Source of the DNA: Canna indica
Taxonomy: Eukaryota > Streptophyta > Magnoliopsida > Zingiberales > Cannaceae
NCBI GenBank assembly: GCA_034359265.1
Contig: CP136896.1
Span: 14,787,501-14,851,500 of the forward strand
Reading direction: 5' to 3'
DNA: 64,000 bases
Within the stretch, counting starts at the first letter, position 1. Every line of letters starts with the position of its first letter. A program made the translations under genes and the position numbers. Of the stretch, positions 21,467-31,761 are shown piece by piece. The notes under the pieces were generated by a model. The model had not been told where the DNA came from, searched no databases, and saw only the letters and a program-made list of their open reading frames with translations.

Positions 21467-22316
21467 TAATGCATTTCCATGAGATTATGCTGCTCCCTAA
21501 CTGCCACTAGCCGGACAATCCTTCTTGAAGTGCCCTGACTGGCCGCACCCAAAGCAAGCATCCAAGCGCCCATAGCACACCCCATAGTGTTTCCTCCCAC
21601 ATTAACCACATTGCGGTGTCGTCATCCTCCGATGACCATCTGATGACACTGCCCACTGAGCATGCCCTGGTCCTGAGAGACCCTTGAAGCTACCTTGACT
21701 TCGGTCCTGATGACGGGCTGCCCCGTAAGTGAACCCTCAGAGTGAGTATGTTGATCCCTTGGTCCACAGAATTTAAACATCTTCTTTGGAGGTCCATCTT
21801 GTCGTTCCACAAGAACCATGGCCTCCTTCCGTATCGCCTCATCGACCACCTAGGCAAAAGTGATACTCTTGGTATAGTCGACCAGCCTACCAATCTATAC
21901 TCTCAGTCCCTCAACAAATCTACTAACTCTGGTTGTCTCAGTCGACACTAGCAAAGGGTTGTACCGAGATAGTCTGGTGAACTACATCTCGTACTCTTGC
22001 ACTGTCTTGCTGCCAGTTTATCGAAGTTGCTCAAACTCCCTCGCCCATCTACCACAGATGCTCCGGGGTAGGTACTGCTCAATAATCGCTACCTTAAATT
22101 CCTCCCAGGTAGGGGGTGGTGCGCCAGCCCCTCTACGAGACTTCTAAGTGTGGAGCCACTCCTTGGCTAGCCCCCTAAGTTGTAACCCGACCATCTGAGT
22201 TGTCACCTCTGAAGTACATCCCAACACCTCGCATAATTTATAGCAGACACTAAGGAAAGTAGTGACCTCTACCTTCAAATCTGTGCCTGTAAACTTTGGT
22301 GGCCTTAGACTAACGA
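21467..22316 (-). pseudogene. Gypsy gag with CCHC knuckle
   Basis: Starting at 22,316 the minus strand reads DFVSLRPPKFTGTDLKVE, then LQLRGLAKEWL and EFKVAIIEQYLPRSICGRWA, the plant gypsy gag core (Retrotrans_gag type). RLSRYNPLLVS and VVDEAIRKEAMVL follow. An intact CCHC knuckle CFGCGQSGHFKKDC is encoded at 21,515-21,556. Stops at several places and frameshifts make it a pseudogene. Its N-terminal part lies at 30,508-30,775, across the inserted copia element. Confidence 0.85.
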
Positions 22317-23503
22317 AATCCTTAGGCTTCGATCTCTATTTTAATGATAGCAAACATGAAACTAATGTATTTGTGAAGTTTTGAGTTCATGTTGAGGTTA
22401 CGATACGCGCACGTAGTTCGTTCGGAGAAATACAAAAATTGACAAAAATGGCTCCGAAAATGAGCGAGTGGAAAATCTAGAGTGAAGATTAGATTTTATG
22501 TAATATGACTCTAGGAATATATCCCAAGCCCAATTGTAATGATATCTAAGTCAAAACTTGGTAACGAAACCCGAAAATAAAGTGCGCAAGAAGAAGGTTG
22601 GAAAAAATAGCCTCAGCCCAGGTTCGGTCGACAGAACGAGGCCAAAAACTAGCAGTAACCAATTCGGTCGATCGGTCAATTGATCGATTGTGGCCCAAAA
22701 GTGGCAGAACACCTTCGGTCACTTGGCAGTTGATCAGTCAATCGACCGACGATCAACCGGCAAGCGATCGGGCGTCCCCAACGGGTAGAAAAACGCTCGT
22801 TGGGTGGAGCTGCCGAGTGAGGGGTTATAAATACCCCTCACCAACCTCTCTTAAACTTTCTTAACTAGTCTTTAAAGCTTCCTAAGTGTGATTTGAGCAT
22901 TCTAAGCTTGATTTGCTCGTGCTTGCTTCACCGATCGATGATTCCACTCAAGCGCTTGTCTTCCCTCGACTCCGACTATGATTTGATCTCAGCATCTTGT
23001 GGAGTTAGAGGCATTGAAGGCTTTGGAATGAGCTCTTTGTTGTGGTCTACTCTTTAGCTCCTTTGATTGTAATTTTTACTTGTTATTAAACTTAGTTTTC
23101 ATTGTTAGCTTGCTAGGTTTGCTAGGTTAAACACTCTAGGATTTCCTTTGTAGAATTGTGTTTTGCCTAGTTGAATAAGTTTGAGGCATTCTCAAAGGGT
23201 TGAGAAGTGAGTCCTCGGTTGTATTCAAATGGAAACACAGTTTATAAAGGATTTGGTTAGAAATGTTGGTGTGGAGCCAAGGTAGTGGAGTAGGCGGTTG
23301 GTCGAACCACTATAATTACTCATGTTTGCATTGATTTGTTTGATTGTTGTTACTTGCCATTATTACTCGTCAAGCATCGTAATCTAGTAACACGTTGACT
23401 TGGTTGTATTCGGAATCGAATTAAAACAAAATCGAATTTAACGTAGTTTTAACCCAACACTATTCAACCCCTCCCCCCTTCTAGTGTGGGTATTTGAACA
23501 ACA
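22317..23503 (+). repeat. 5' LTR, copia family B
   Basis: Runs from CTTAGGCTTCGATCTC (left end lost) to CATTTGAACAACA-type end at 23,503. The TATA box TATAAATA is at 22,826-22,833; TCGGTCGATCGGTC-type motifs lie at 22,620-22,770. Sequence is close to the 3' LTR at 29,370. Confidence 0.92.
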
Positions 23504-23505
23504 TT

Positions 23506-23517
23506 TGGTATTAGAGC
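23506..23517 (+). promoter_or_regulatory. Primer-binding site (variant)
   Basis: TGGTATTAGAGC lies two bases after the LTR end; it differs by one base (C to T) from the initiator Met tRNA complement seen at 15,682. Confidence 0.88.
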
Positions 23518-23561
23518 CTTGGTCGTATGATCAGATTTAACCATCTACCCTATAATTTAGA

Positions 23562-25212
23562 ATGTCTAGCGATATCCAACTAGCTCAAGGGTCCTCTACT
23601 CATACTCCACCGTTATTCGATGGAAACAACTATGCCTATTGGAAGATACGCATGAATAGCTTCATACAATCACTAGGCATAGATGTATGGAGAATGATAC
23701 AAGTAGAGTATAAGCAACGCACTAAGGATATGGATGAGTGGAGTCCGAATCAAGTCAAACTCTTTTAATGCAAATGTCAAGGCCATCAATGCACTACATT
23801 GTGGCCTATCTATTAAAGAGTTTAATAGGATTTCCACTTGTAAGTTGGCTTATGAACTTTAGAGTATCCTAGAGACTATACATGAAGGGATTTCACTAGT
23901 TAAGGAATCCAAAATAAATCTCCTCATGCATGACTATGAAATGTTCAAAATATTATCGTATGAATCAATTGATGCCATGTATGCTAGATTTCAAAATATT
24001 ACAAATGGCTTAGCTAACCTTGGTAGAGACATAAATGAAGAGGAGAAGGTAAGGAAGCTCCTTCGTTCCCTTCCGAAAGCTTGGGAGCCAAAGGTCATCG
24101 CAATCATGGAAGCAAAGGATTTGGGCACGTTGAAGCTTACCGAGCTCATTGGGTCTCTCTTGACACATGAGACCCATATGAAGCAATACAATGAGGAAGA
24201 TGCCCCCAAAGGCAAAACCATTGCCTTAAAAGCATCACACCGTGTTGAAGAACCTCCATCATCCGAGGAAGAAATGAATGATTTTAAAGAAATGGCAATG
24301 ATGGCAAGGAGATTCATGAACTTCATGAGGGGCAACATGAGAAAAGGCAAAGGAGGCTACATATGCTTCAATTGCAACAAAATCGAGCACCTAAGGAAGG
24401 ATTGCCCACTCCTCAAGATGGCCTCTACCTCCTTCCCCAATAAGAAGGACAAGTACAACAAGAAGAAGAAGACGATGATGGCTTCTTGGGATGAGAGTGA
24501 ATCCTCATCAAGTGAAGAGGAGACCAAAAGCGAGAAGGCAAATCTTTGTCTAATGGCAAACGACAATGAGGTAAAATTTATTTTTGGTGAAGTTTCATTT
24601 ACGCAAGAAGAATTCGAATTGGAATTTGATCAAATGCATGATGAATTCAATGCTATTAGGAAAAAGTTTAAAGAGCTTAAAAAGGACAACAAATCTTTAG
24701 AGCTTGAAAATGATAATTTGCTACTTTCATGCAATGCCTTAAGGAAAGAAGTAGATACTTTTAAGGAAGAAAAACATGCATTAGATGGTGCCAAGAAAAA
24801 CTTAGAAAATGAAAACAAAAAATTAGAAAATGAGAATAAGTTCTTAAGTGATTAAGTAGAGCACTTGAATGATAGCGTGCTAAACTTAAAAAAGGAACTA
24901 TGCATGCTAAATGAAAAAATGACAACCTTACAAAATGTCATGTCTAAGGTTGTACATGCTAGAAAGTCATCAAACCATCATGCTCATGCACACTTCTATT
25001 CTCACACACATAGCACAAGAAAATTTAATGGAATTTGTTTTTCATGTGGTACTTCTGGCCATATGGCTAGAGATTGTGCTCTTAGGAGGAACCCCCATGC
25101 TAGATTCACTTGGGTTCCTAAGATGACTAACACTCAAGGACCCAAGAAGATTTGGGTACCTAAAATTGTCTCTTCTCCTTTTGTAGATGGAGAACCATCC
25201 TCAAGCAAGTAG
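23562..25212 (+). pseudogene. Copia gag (family B)
   Basis: The start MSSDIQLAQGSSTHTPPLFD at 23,562 is followed by NYAYWKIRMNSFIQSLG, the copia gag N terminus. A frameshift occurs near 23,768 (KLF/NANVKAINAL). The open part 23,926-24,855 holds the UBN2-type segment (MYARFQNITNGLANLG, LLRSLPKAWEPKVIAIMEA), a zinc knuckle CFNCNKIEHLRKDC (one Gly of the usual pattern replaced) and a long Lys/Glu/Asn-rich coiled coil (residues about 220-309). After a stop at 24,853 the frame 24,865-25,212 adds an intact knuckle CFSCGTSGHMARDC. It is very like family A gag in layout but distinct in sequence. Confidence 0.88.
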
Positions 25213-27560
25213 GAGTATGTGGATTTTGGATAGCGGTTGCTCAAAACACATGACGGGCAGTGGCATATGCACATAGGTAAATGGGGGACATTTTGGCCCC
25301 CATTTTTTTTCATATTTTTTCAGAAAAAAATAAATATTGTGGTCCCGTTTCATATTCAAAACAATGTAAAGATAAATTTTAATAGTCTTCTTATTTATTA
25401 TGCATATTACTTAATTACTAAATTTGTCAACAAATCGCAACTAGAATTACATTCCATATTAGAATTGGTTAAAACAATTTTTTTAGTTTCAAAATGTACT
25501 GGATTGTTGCTTTCGTTATCCCAATAGCCTTGCAAAGAAGAAAGAATAATGTGCTTTTTTCTTTTGGACTGCATCAAAGCTATTGGGGAAAAAAATCCAT
25601 TACTAATGATGCTATCATTAGTCGTTTCCAAAATATGAGAAACTGCATAGGACAATTCTGAGATGTAGTAGGTCGCTTCTCATTCATTAAATCATGTAAT
25701 TCAGCTCTTTTGATGAATTATTTTTTTCTATTTTCTTTTGTAGAATTATATATTTTGTTTCTCATTTGTTGATTTATGTATTTTGATTGTCTTATGTTAA
25801 AGGTACTTTTATACAATTATACTGTACCGTACCGTGGGGGCAAGCCCCCGCACCACCAAATTGTACACCCTAATTTAAATTTAAATTTTTTCTATATCCC
25901 CCATTTTCAAAATCCTGCATACACCCCTGATGACGGGTGATATCAATCTTTTTGCAACCCTATCAAGCAAGGATGGTGGACATGTGATATTTGGAGATAA
26001 TGCCAAAGGTAAGATTGTTGACATTGATGATATAGGTATACTTTCCTACTCATGCATTAAAAATATTTTATTAGTTGATGGGTTAAAGCATAACTTGATT
26101 AGCATATCTCAATTATGTGATAATGGTTATATAGTCATTTTCGAAGTATCTAAATGCATCATTAGAAGTACTCCATCTAATGATATTCTATTTATTGGAA
26201 ATAGGCAAGAAAATATTTATGCACTAGTTTTAAATGTTTTGCCTAATCCTCATATTAGATGCTTAGTTGCCATGGAAAATGATTCTTAGTTGTGACATAT
26301 AAGGCTAGGACATGCTAGCATAAGCCTCATCCAAGAAATAGTAAAAAGGGACTTAGTTAAAGGAATACTTAAGATAAAATTTGAAAAAGACAAATTTTGT
26401 GATGCTTGTTAACTTGGAAAATAAGTTAAGTCCTCATTTCATAGCATTAATCAAATTAGTACATCTAGAATATTAGAGCTTGTGCACATGGATCTCTTTG
26501 GTCCTTGTGATGTTGCAAGTCTAGGTGGAAAGTTATATTGCTATATTTTGATTGATGATTTCTTGAGATTTACATGGGTTTTCTTCATAGCTAAGAAAAC
26601 TGAAACTTTTGATTTCTTTAAAAAATTTGCTAGGAGAGTTATAAATGAAAAAAGGAATTTCGATTTTGAAAAATTAAAAGTGACAATGGAGGAGAATTTA
26701 AAAATGAAAAGTTTTCTGAATTTTGTGATGAATTAGGTATTGAGCATACCTTTTCTTCTCCTGGAATCCCTTAATATAATGGAGTGGTTGAGAGGAAGAA
26801 TATAACCTTACAAGAAATGGCTAGGATCATGCTTTGTGAAAATAATTTGTCTAAGTACTTTTGGGCCAAAGCCATAAATACTTCTTGTTATGTGCATAAT
26901 CGTGTTTTGTTAAGACCTAAAATCAAGAAAACATTGTTTGAGCTTTGAAATGATAGAATCCCAAATGTAGGATATTTTTAAGTTTTTTATGCAAATGTTT
27001 TATCTTAAACATTAAGGAATATCTAGGAAAATTTGACTCTAAATCAGATGAGGGTATTTTCCTAGATTATCGTACTAGTTCTAAAACTTATAGAGTTTAT
27101 AGTCGTAGAACTATGATAATTGAAGAATCTATGCATGTCACTTTTGATGAAACTAATGATTCTTCTAAAAATGTTAAGATTGTGAATGTAAGCGAGGAAC
27201 TTGAGGAATTGACATTTCATGACAAGGAGGTTAAAGATGAAAATAATGAAGAAACTCATCATGAAGAGCCTTCATCCTCAACTTTACCTCAAGGTGAAGA
27301 AGAAGAAGAAGCTCTACCACCTCTCTCAAAAGGATACCGGTTGATAAGAGATCATCCAATTAAGCAAGTCATTGCATTGGAGAACCGTCAACGGGAGTGG
27401 TAACACATTCTAAACTCAAAAATGTTTGTCAATATGTAGCTTTCATATCTGAAGTAGAGCCTAAAAATATTAAGGAAGCCATAGAAGATGAATTTTGGGT
27501 AATTTCCATGCAAGAGAAAATAAATCAATTTGTTATGAATGATGTTTGGGATTTAGTACC
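25213..27560 (+). pseudogene. Copia protease and integrase (family B)
   Basis: The active-site part WILDSGCSKHMTG (25,220-25,257) is cut by the hAT insertion and continues at 25,938 with DINLFATLSSKDGGHVIFGD. GAG-pre-integrase and zinc-binding residues follow (RLGHASISLIQEIVK at about 26,300, FCDAC at about 26,395). The core begins HMDLFGPCDVASLGGKLYCY (catalytic Asp, 26,482) and LIDDFLRFTWVFF. Further pieces include NGVVERKN (26,777) and the C-terminal acidic linker to RT (27,113-27,403). Stops at 26,287, 26,410, 26,734 and 26,772 and several frameshifts make it inactive. The intact counterpart of its C-terminal part is 48,724-49,518. Confidence 0.87.
25258..25929. mobile_element. Non-autonomous hAT element, 672 bp
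   Basis: An 8-bp duplication ATGACGGG (25,250-25,257 and 25,930-25,937) flanks ends that form an imperfect terminal inverted repeat: CAGTGGCATATGCA on the left and CAGGGGTGTATGCA reading in from the right. An 8-bp duplication and CAGGG-type ends are hAT hallmarks. Removing it restores the copia protease frame at DSGCSKHMTG. The interior is AT-rich and I see no intact transposase in it. Confidence 0.87.
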
Positions 27561-28930
27561 TAGACCTAGTTGACAAACCGTAATTGGAACTAAATGGGTG
27601 TTTAGAAACAAGTTAGATGAAGGAGGTTTAGTCATTATAAACAAAGCTAGGTTAGTGGCCCAAGGGTATAATCAAGAGGAAGGAATAGACTACAATGAAA
27701 CTTATGCTCTTATAGCTAGATTAGAAGCAATACCCATGCTTTTAGCTTATGCAAGTTTTAAAGATTTTAAACTTTTTCAAATGGATGTCAAAAGTGCATT
27801 TTTGAATGGTTTTATTGATGAAGAAGTTAATGTTGAGCAACCCCCGGTTTTGAAAGTTTTGAGTTTCCAAACCATATTTTCAAACTTAAAAAGGTTTTGT
27901 ACGGTTTAAAACAAGCCCCTAGGGCTTGGTATGAAAGGCTTTCCACTTTTTTGATTGATCAAGGTTTTAGTATTGGAAAAATCGATGTATCTCTCTTTAT
28001 TAAAAATGATAATGATATCTTGCTTGTGCAAATTTATGTGGATGTCATTATATTTGGTGCTACTAATGAATTGTTTTTTGAGTGGTTTGCAAAGTGCATA
28101 CAAGAGGAGTTTGACATGAGCATGATGGGAGATCTCTCATTCATGCTTGGTCTCCAAATCAAGCAAACCATCAAAGGATCTTCATAAATCAAGCCAAGTA
28201 CACAAAGGAGCTCATCAAAAGATTTGGGATGAATGAAACCAAGATAGCTTCTACACCAATGAGCACATCCATTAACCTTGATAAAGATGAAGATGATGTA
28301 AAGGTAGATGAAAATCGATATCGAGGTATGATCGGTTTAGTATTTGTGCATGTGCTAGGTTTCAATCTTGTCCTAAAATGTTTCACTTAAGTGCGGTCAA
28401 ACGCATATTGAGATATTTGAAAGGCACGGTTGAATTAGGGTTATGGTATCCATGTAATGCATCTTTCAATTTAATTAGTTTTTTGGATGCCGATTTTGCC
28501 GGTTGTAAAGTAGATAGAAAAAGTACTAGTGGGTGTTATCAATTCCTAGGGATGAGTCTTGTTTCTTGGTTTTCAAAGAAACAAAACTCGATTACACTTT
28601 CAACTACCGAAGGGGAATACATCGCCGCGGCTAGTTGTTGTGCACAAGTCCTTTGGATGAAACAGACACTTATAGACTATGGACTTAGATATTCATGTAT
28701 ACATATACATTGTGACAACACTAGTGCAATCAACTTGACTAAAAATTCGATTTTACATTCTAGAACCAAACACATTGATCTAAGGCACCATTTTCTTAGA
28801 GATAATGTAGCTAAGGATATATCTGTAGAATTCATATCCACTGATAAATAACTTACAGATATATTTACAAAATCTCGAATGAAGAGAGTTTCACAAATCT
28901 AAGGATGCAATTAGGAATTTGTACTTTGCC
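27561..28930 (+). pseudogene. Copia RT and RNase H (family B)
   Basis: The RT begins GTKWVFRNKLDEGG (27,588) and continues through KARLVAQGYNQEEGIDYNET and QMDVKSAFLNG (catalytic Asp). After a frameshift at 27,897 comes YGLKQAPRAWYERL. The catalytic YVDDIIFG reads YVDVIIFG, so the second Asp is lost. Near 28,340 about 45 bp are missing compared with the copy at 50,300-50,380. RNase H reads DADFAGCKVDRKSTSGCYQF, then STTEGEYIAAASCC and HCDNTSAINLTKN. A stop at 28,849 interrupts the end, near LTDIFTKS. Confidence 0.88.
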
Positions 28931-29355
28931 GAATGCTTAAGTTTTCAAAATTTGCATGTCTTTTGAAAAATTGCATTTTATTTGGTATCATCACACTTAT
29001 GTAATGCCTTGTAGTGGGGCTTTGCGACTTATCGATGTTTGTCTTCTATAGGCTTACATTGGTAGGAAGGACCATAGTGGTAGATGATACTTGGCTTTAT
29101 GGTTTTCTCGGATTTATTGATAAATTCATTAATAGTACCTTGATTTTTGCCCTTTTTGATTGATGTCGAAAGGGGGATAAAAGACAATGTCATATTTATT
29201 TTATGATGCATATAGATAGGGGGAGCTATAAGCTTGATATGCATGTTGATAAGGGGTGTATAGGTTAACTTATGTTTAGTAATCTATATGGCTTATCAAA
29301 ACTCACAAATGTACACTTTAAAATTGATAAATTTCATGTTTTGTTTGTCATCATC
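28931..29355 (+). other. Copia 3' untranslated region
   Basis: This 425-bp stretch lies between RNase H and the polypurine tract. It contains several short purine runs such as AAAGGGGGATAAAAG (29,169) and GATAGGGGGAGC (29,214), and no gene. A counterpart occurs at 50,975-51,480 after the other family B copy. Confidence 0.65.
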
Positions 29356-29369
29356 AAAAAGGGTGAGAT
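29356..29369 (+). promoter_or_regulatory. Polypurine tract
   Basis: AAAAAGGGTGAGAT immediately precedes the 3' LTR start TGTTGGCC at 29,370; it has one pyrimidine interruption. The tract primes plus-strand synthesis in LTR elements. Confidence 0.8.
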
Positions 29370-30507
29370 TGTTGGCCTAAGGGTTGCCCCTAGACTTCAA
29401 TCTCTATTTTGATGATAACAAATATGAAACTAATATATTTGTGAAGTTTTGAGTTCAGGTTGAGGTACGATACATGCGTGAAGTTTGTTCGGAGAAATAC
29501 AAAAATCGGCAAAAATGGCTCCGAAAACGAGCGAGTAGAAAAAATTAGAGTTAGGAATAGATTTTATGTAATATGACTCTAGGAATATATCCCAAGCCCA
29601 ATTATAATGATATCCAAGTCAAAACTTGGAAACATAACCCGGAAATGAAGTACGCAAGAAGAAGGCTAGAAAAAATTATCTCAGCCCAGGTTTAGTCGAC
29701 CGAATGTGGCCCGAAAGTGGCAGAACGCCTTCGATCGTTCAGTCGACCGACAATCGATGGGCAAGCAATTGGGCATCCCCAACGGGCAGAAAAATACCCA
29801 TTGGGTTGAGCTGCCGAGTGAGGGGTTATAAATACCCCTCACCAACCTCTCTTAAACTTTCTTAACCAGTCTTTAAAGCTTCCTAAGTGTGATTTGAGCA
29901 TTCTAAGCTTGATTTGCTCGCGCTTGCTTCACCGATCGATGATTCCACTCAAGCGCTTGTCTTCCCTCGACTCCGACTATGATTTGATCTCAGCATCTTG
30001 TGGAGTTGGAGGCATTGAAGGCTTTGGAATGAGCTCTTTGTTGTGGTCTACTCTTTAGCTCCTTTGATTATAATTTTTACTTGTTATTAAACTTGATTTT
30101 CATTGTTAGCTTGCTAGGTTTACTAGGTTAAACATTTTAGGATTTCCTTTGTAGAATTGTGTTTTCCCTAGTTGAATAAGTTTGAGGCATTCTCAAAGGG
30201 TTGAGAAGTGAGTCCTCGATTGTATTCAAATGGAAACACAGTCTATAAAGGATTTGGTTAGAAATATTGGTGTGGAGCCAAGGTAGTGGAGTAGGCGGTT
30301 GGTCGAACCACTATAATTACTCATGTTTGCATTGATTTGTTTGATTGTTGTCACTTGCTATTATTACTCGTCAAGCATCGTAATCTAGTAGCACGTTGAC
30401 TTGGTTGCATTCGGAATCGAATCAAAATGAAATCGAATTTAACATAGTTTTAATCCAACACTACTCAACCCCCCCCCCCCCCTTCTAGTGTGGGCATGTG
30501 AACAACA
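29370..30507 (+). repeat. 3' LTR, copia family B
   Basis: Complete from TGTTGGCCTAAGGG to GTGAACAACA. The TATA box is at 29,827-29,834, palindromic TCGGTCGACCGA-type motifs lie near 29,690-29,780 and a run of about 14 C residues ends near 30,482. It is 1,138 bp, with a net loss of some 60 bp of the motif region compared with the 5' LTR. Confidence 0.93.
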
Positions 30508-30775
30508 TAGGGTACTCCTCATACCATTACCTCCCGATAGTCCACCGTCCTCACTACTGACGGTACCGACTCCACTACTGCCTGCACTACCTGTGCTGCC
30601 TACAGTTGCTGGCGCCTCAGTTCACGCTCATGGCGGAGTTCCTCAATCAATTCAGCCACTTGGGCCTCAAGCTGTACTACTCAGGGGTCCTGCTCAACCT
30701 CCTCCTGGATTGACCACCTACGGCCACGGCCCGACCTCGGCCTCAACCTCGTCCTCCTCGTCGGCTTGTGGAATT
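30508..30775 (-). pseudogene. Gypsy gag N-terminal fragment
   Basis: On the minus strand the start is Arg-rich (RRTRLRPRSGRGRRWSIQEE), followed by VVQLEAQVAELIEELRHERE. This is the coiled-coil N-terminal region commonly seen in plant gypsy gag proteins. Stops are present. It joins a copia fragment at about 30,775 and the copia B 3' LTR at 30,507. The continuation lies at 22,316. Confidence 0.7.
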
Positions 30776-30802
30776 GAGTTTTCAACATGCTATTTTTATT
30801 CT

Positions 30803-31693
30803 TTAAGATGTCATTTTTTTTGTTTTTAAATCTTGAGTGTCAACACTTAAGGTGTCATGGCATGAATTTGAGACACTAATTTTTAGCTTCTCATTTTCTA
30901 ATTTTACATCATGTAATAGAGAGCTAAGATTTAAGTTTTCTTTCTTCAATTTTTTATTCTCTTTATTTTTTCTAACAAGCAAGGCATACATGCTTTTATA
31001 TTCATCCATTAATTCATTATAAAGAAAATCATGAGAACTAGATGAATTAATACTACCATTTTTGTTATCATGACTAGAGGAAGAACATACCTCCTCATCA
31101 ACGTTCATGATGTTAACTTCGTGATCATGGTGTGAGGATGCTTCACTTGATGCACGTGAGTGAGTGGAAGCATTTGACCTTCGTTTTGCCTTGCTCTTCA
31201 TACTAGGACAATTCTTTTTCACGTGCTCTTTCTCATTGCATAGGTGACATATCACCTTTCTCTTCCGGCTCTTTGTACTTCTTTGGCTAGAAATACTAAA
31301 ATCTTCAAGAACTTCATTAGATATAGGAGTATGACAATTTTCATCCTCTCCTTCATTTAGAGTAACGAGTTCTTCAGTTTTAGCATAATCATAAAGCATA
31401 TTCAAAGTAGCCCAAATATCATATGCAGAAGTACAATGCATGATTTTCTCAAGTACATTATTTTCTAAAGAACAAAATATGCAATTTGTAGCTTTAGCAT
31501 TTAATTCAAACATGCTAATTTGTTCTTGGGTCCATGCATTCATGTCTTCCTTAGGTTCACTATACCTAATTTTTACCATGTTGAAAACACCCAAACCTTG
31601 AGTCTTTAAGAAGGTATACATCCTAGACTTCCAAAGACCAAAGTTTGACTCATTGAACCTAGGAGGTGAAGATGCTATACTTTCTAGTGCCAT
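30803..31693 (-). pseudogene. Copia gag (family A), truncated
   Basis: A 296-codon open frame starting MALESIASSPPRFNESNFGL, the longest uninterrupted gag here. It carries WKSRMYTFLKTQ, IRYSEPKEDMNAWTQEQISM and the zinc knuckle CHLCNEKEHVKKNC with all Cys and His residues. An Asn/Ser-rich part and a Lys/Glu/Asn/Leu coiled coil (residues about 240-275) follow. The second knuckle and all of pol are lost by truncation at about 30,775. Its stop codon is still copia-derived, lying just before the junction. Confidence 0.88.
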
Positions 31694-31747
31694 TTTCGGA
31701 TCGAGATAAGGTGTAGAAGAGATGGTGAAATCTCAAGCTACGGACCC

Positions 31748-31759
31748 GCTCTGATACCA
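31748..31759 (-). promoter_or_regulatory. Primer-binding site (initiator Met tRNA)
   Basis: Minus strand TGGTATCAGAGC, two bases from the LTR end at 31,762 and 55 bp before the gag start. Confidence 0.92.
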
Positions 31760-31761
31760 AT

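Larger units (their letters stand above)
22317..30507 (+). mobile_element. Near full-length Ty1/copia element, family B
   Basis: LTR (22,317-23,503), primer-binding site, gag, protease, integrase, RT-RNase H (copia order), polypurine tract and 3' LTR (29,370-30,507) are all present. The 5' LTR lacks about 18 bp at its very start and no target-site duplication is seen, so a small deletion removed the left edge. The LTRs differ by a roughly 60-bp indel and scattered substitutions. All genes have stops or frameshifts. A hAT-type element (25,258-25,929) interrupts the protease. The element splits a gypsy gag gene. Confidence 0.92.
10195..30775 (-). mobile_element. Ty3/gypsy element, split by later insertions
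   Basis: Reading on the minus strand from 30,775 down, the order is gag N-terminal part (30,775-30,508), gag with CCHC and protease (22,316-21,167), RT first half (20,947-20,433), RT second half (13,429-13,000), RNase H (12,962-12,411), integrase (12,140-11,953 and 10,288-10,195). This PR-RT-RH-INT order is that of Ty3/gypsy. The gaps are a copia element (22,317-30,507), a nested solo LTR (13,430-20,427) and an LTR plus MITE (10,290-11,952). Neither original end is certain; a possible matching LTR is at 33,274-35,542. Many stops show it is old. Confidence 0.85.
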
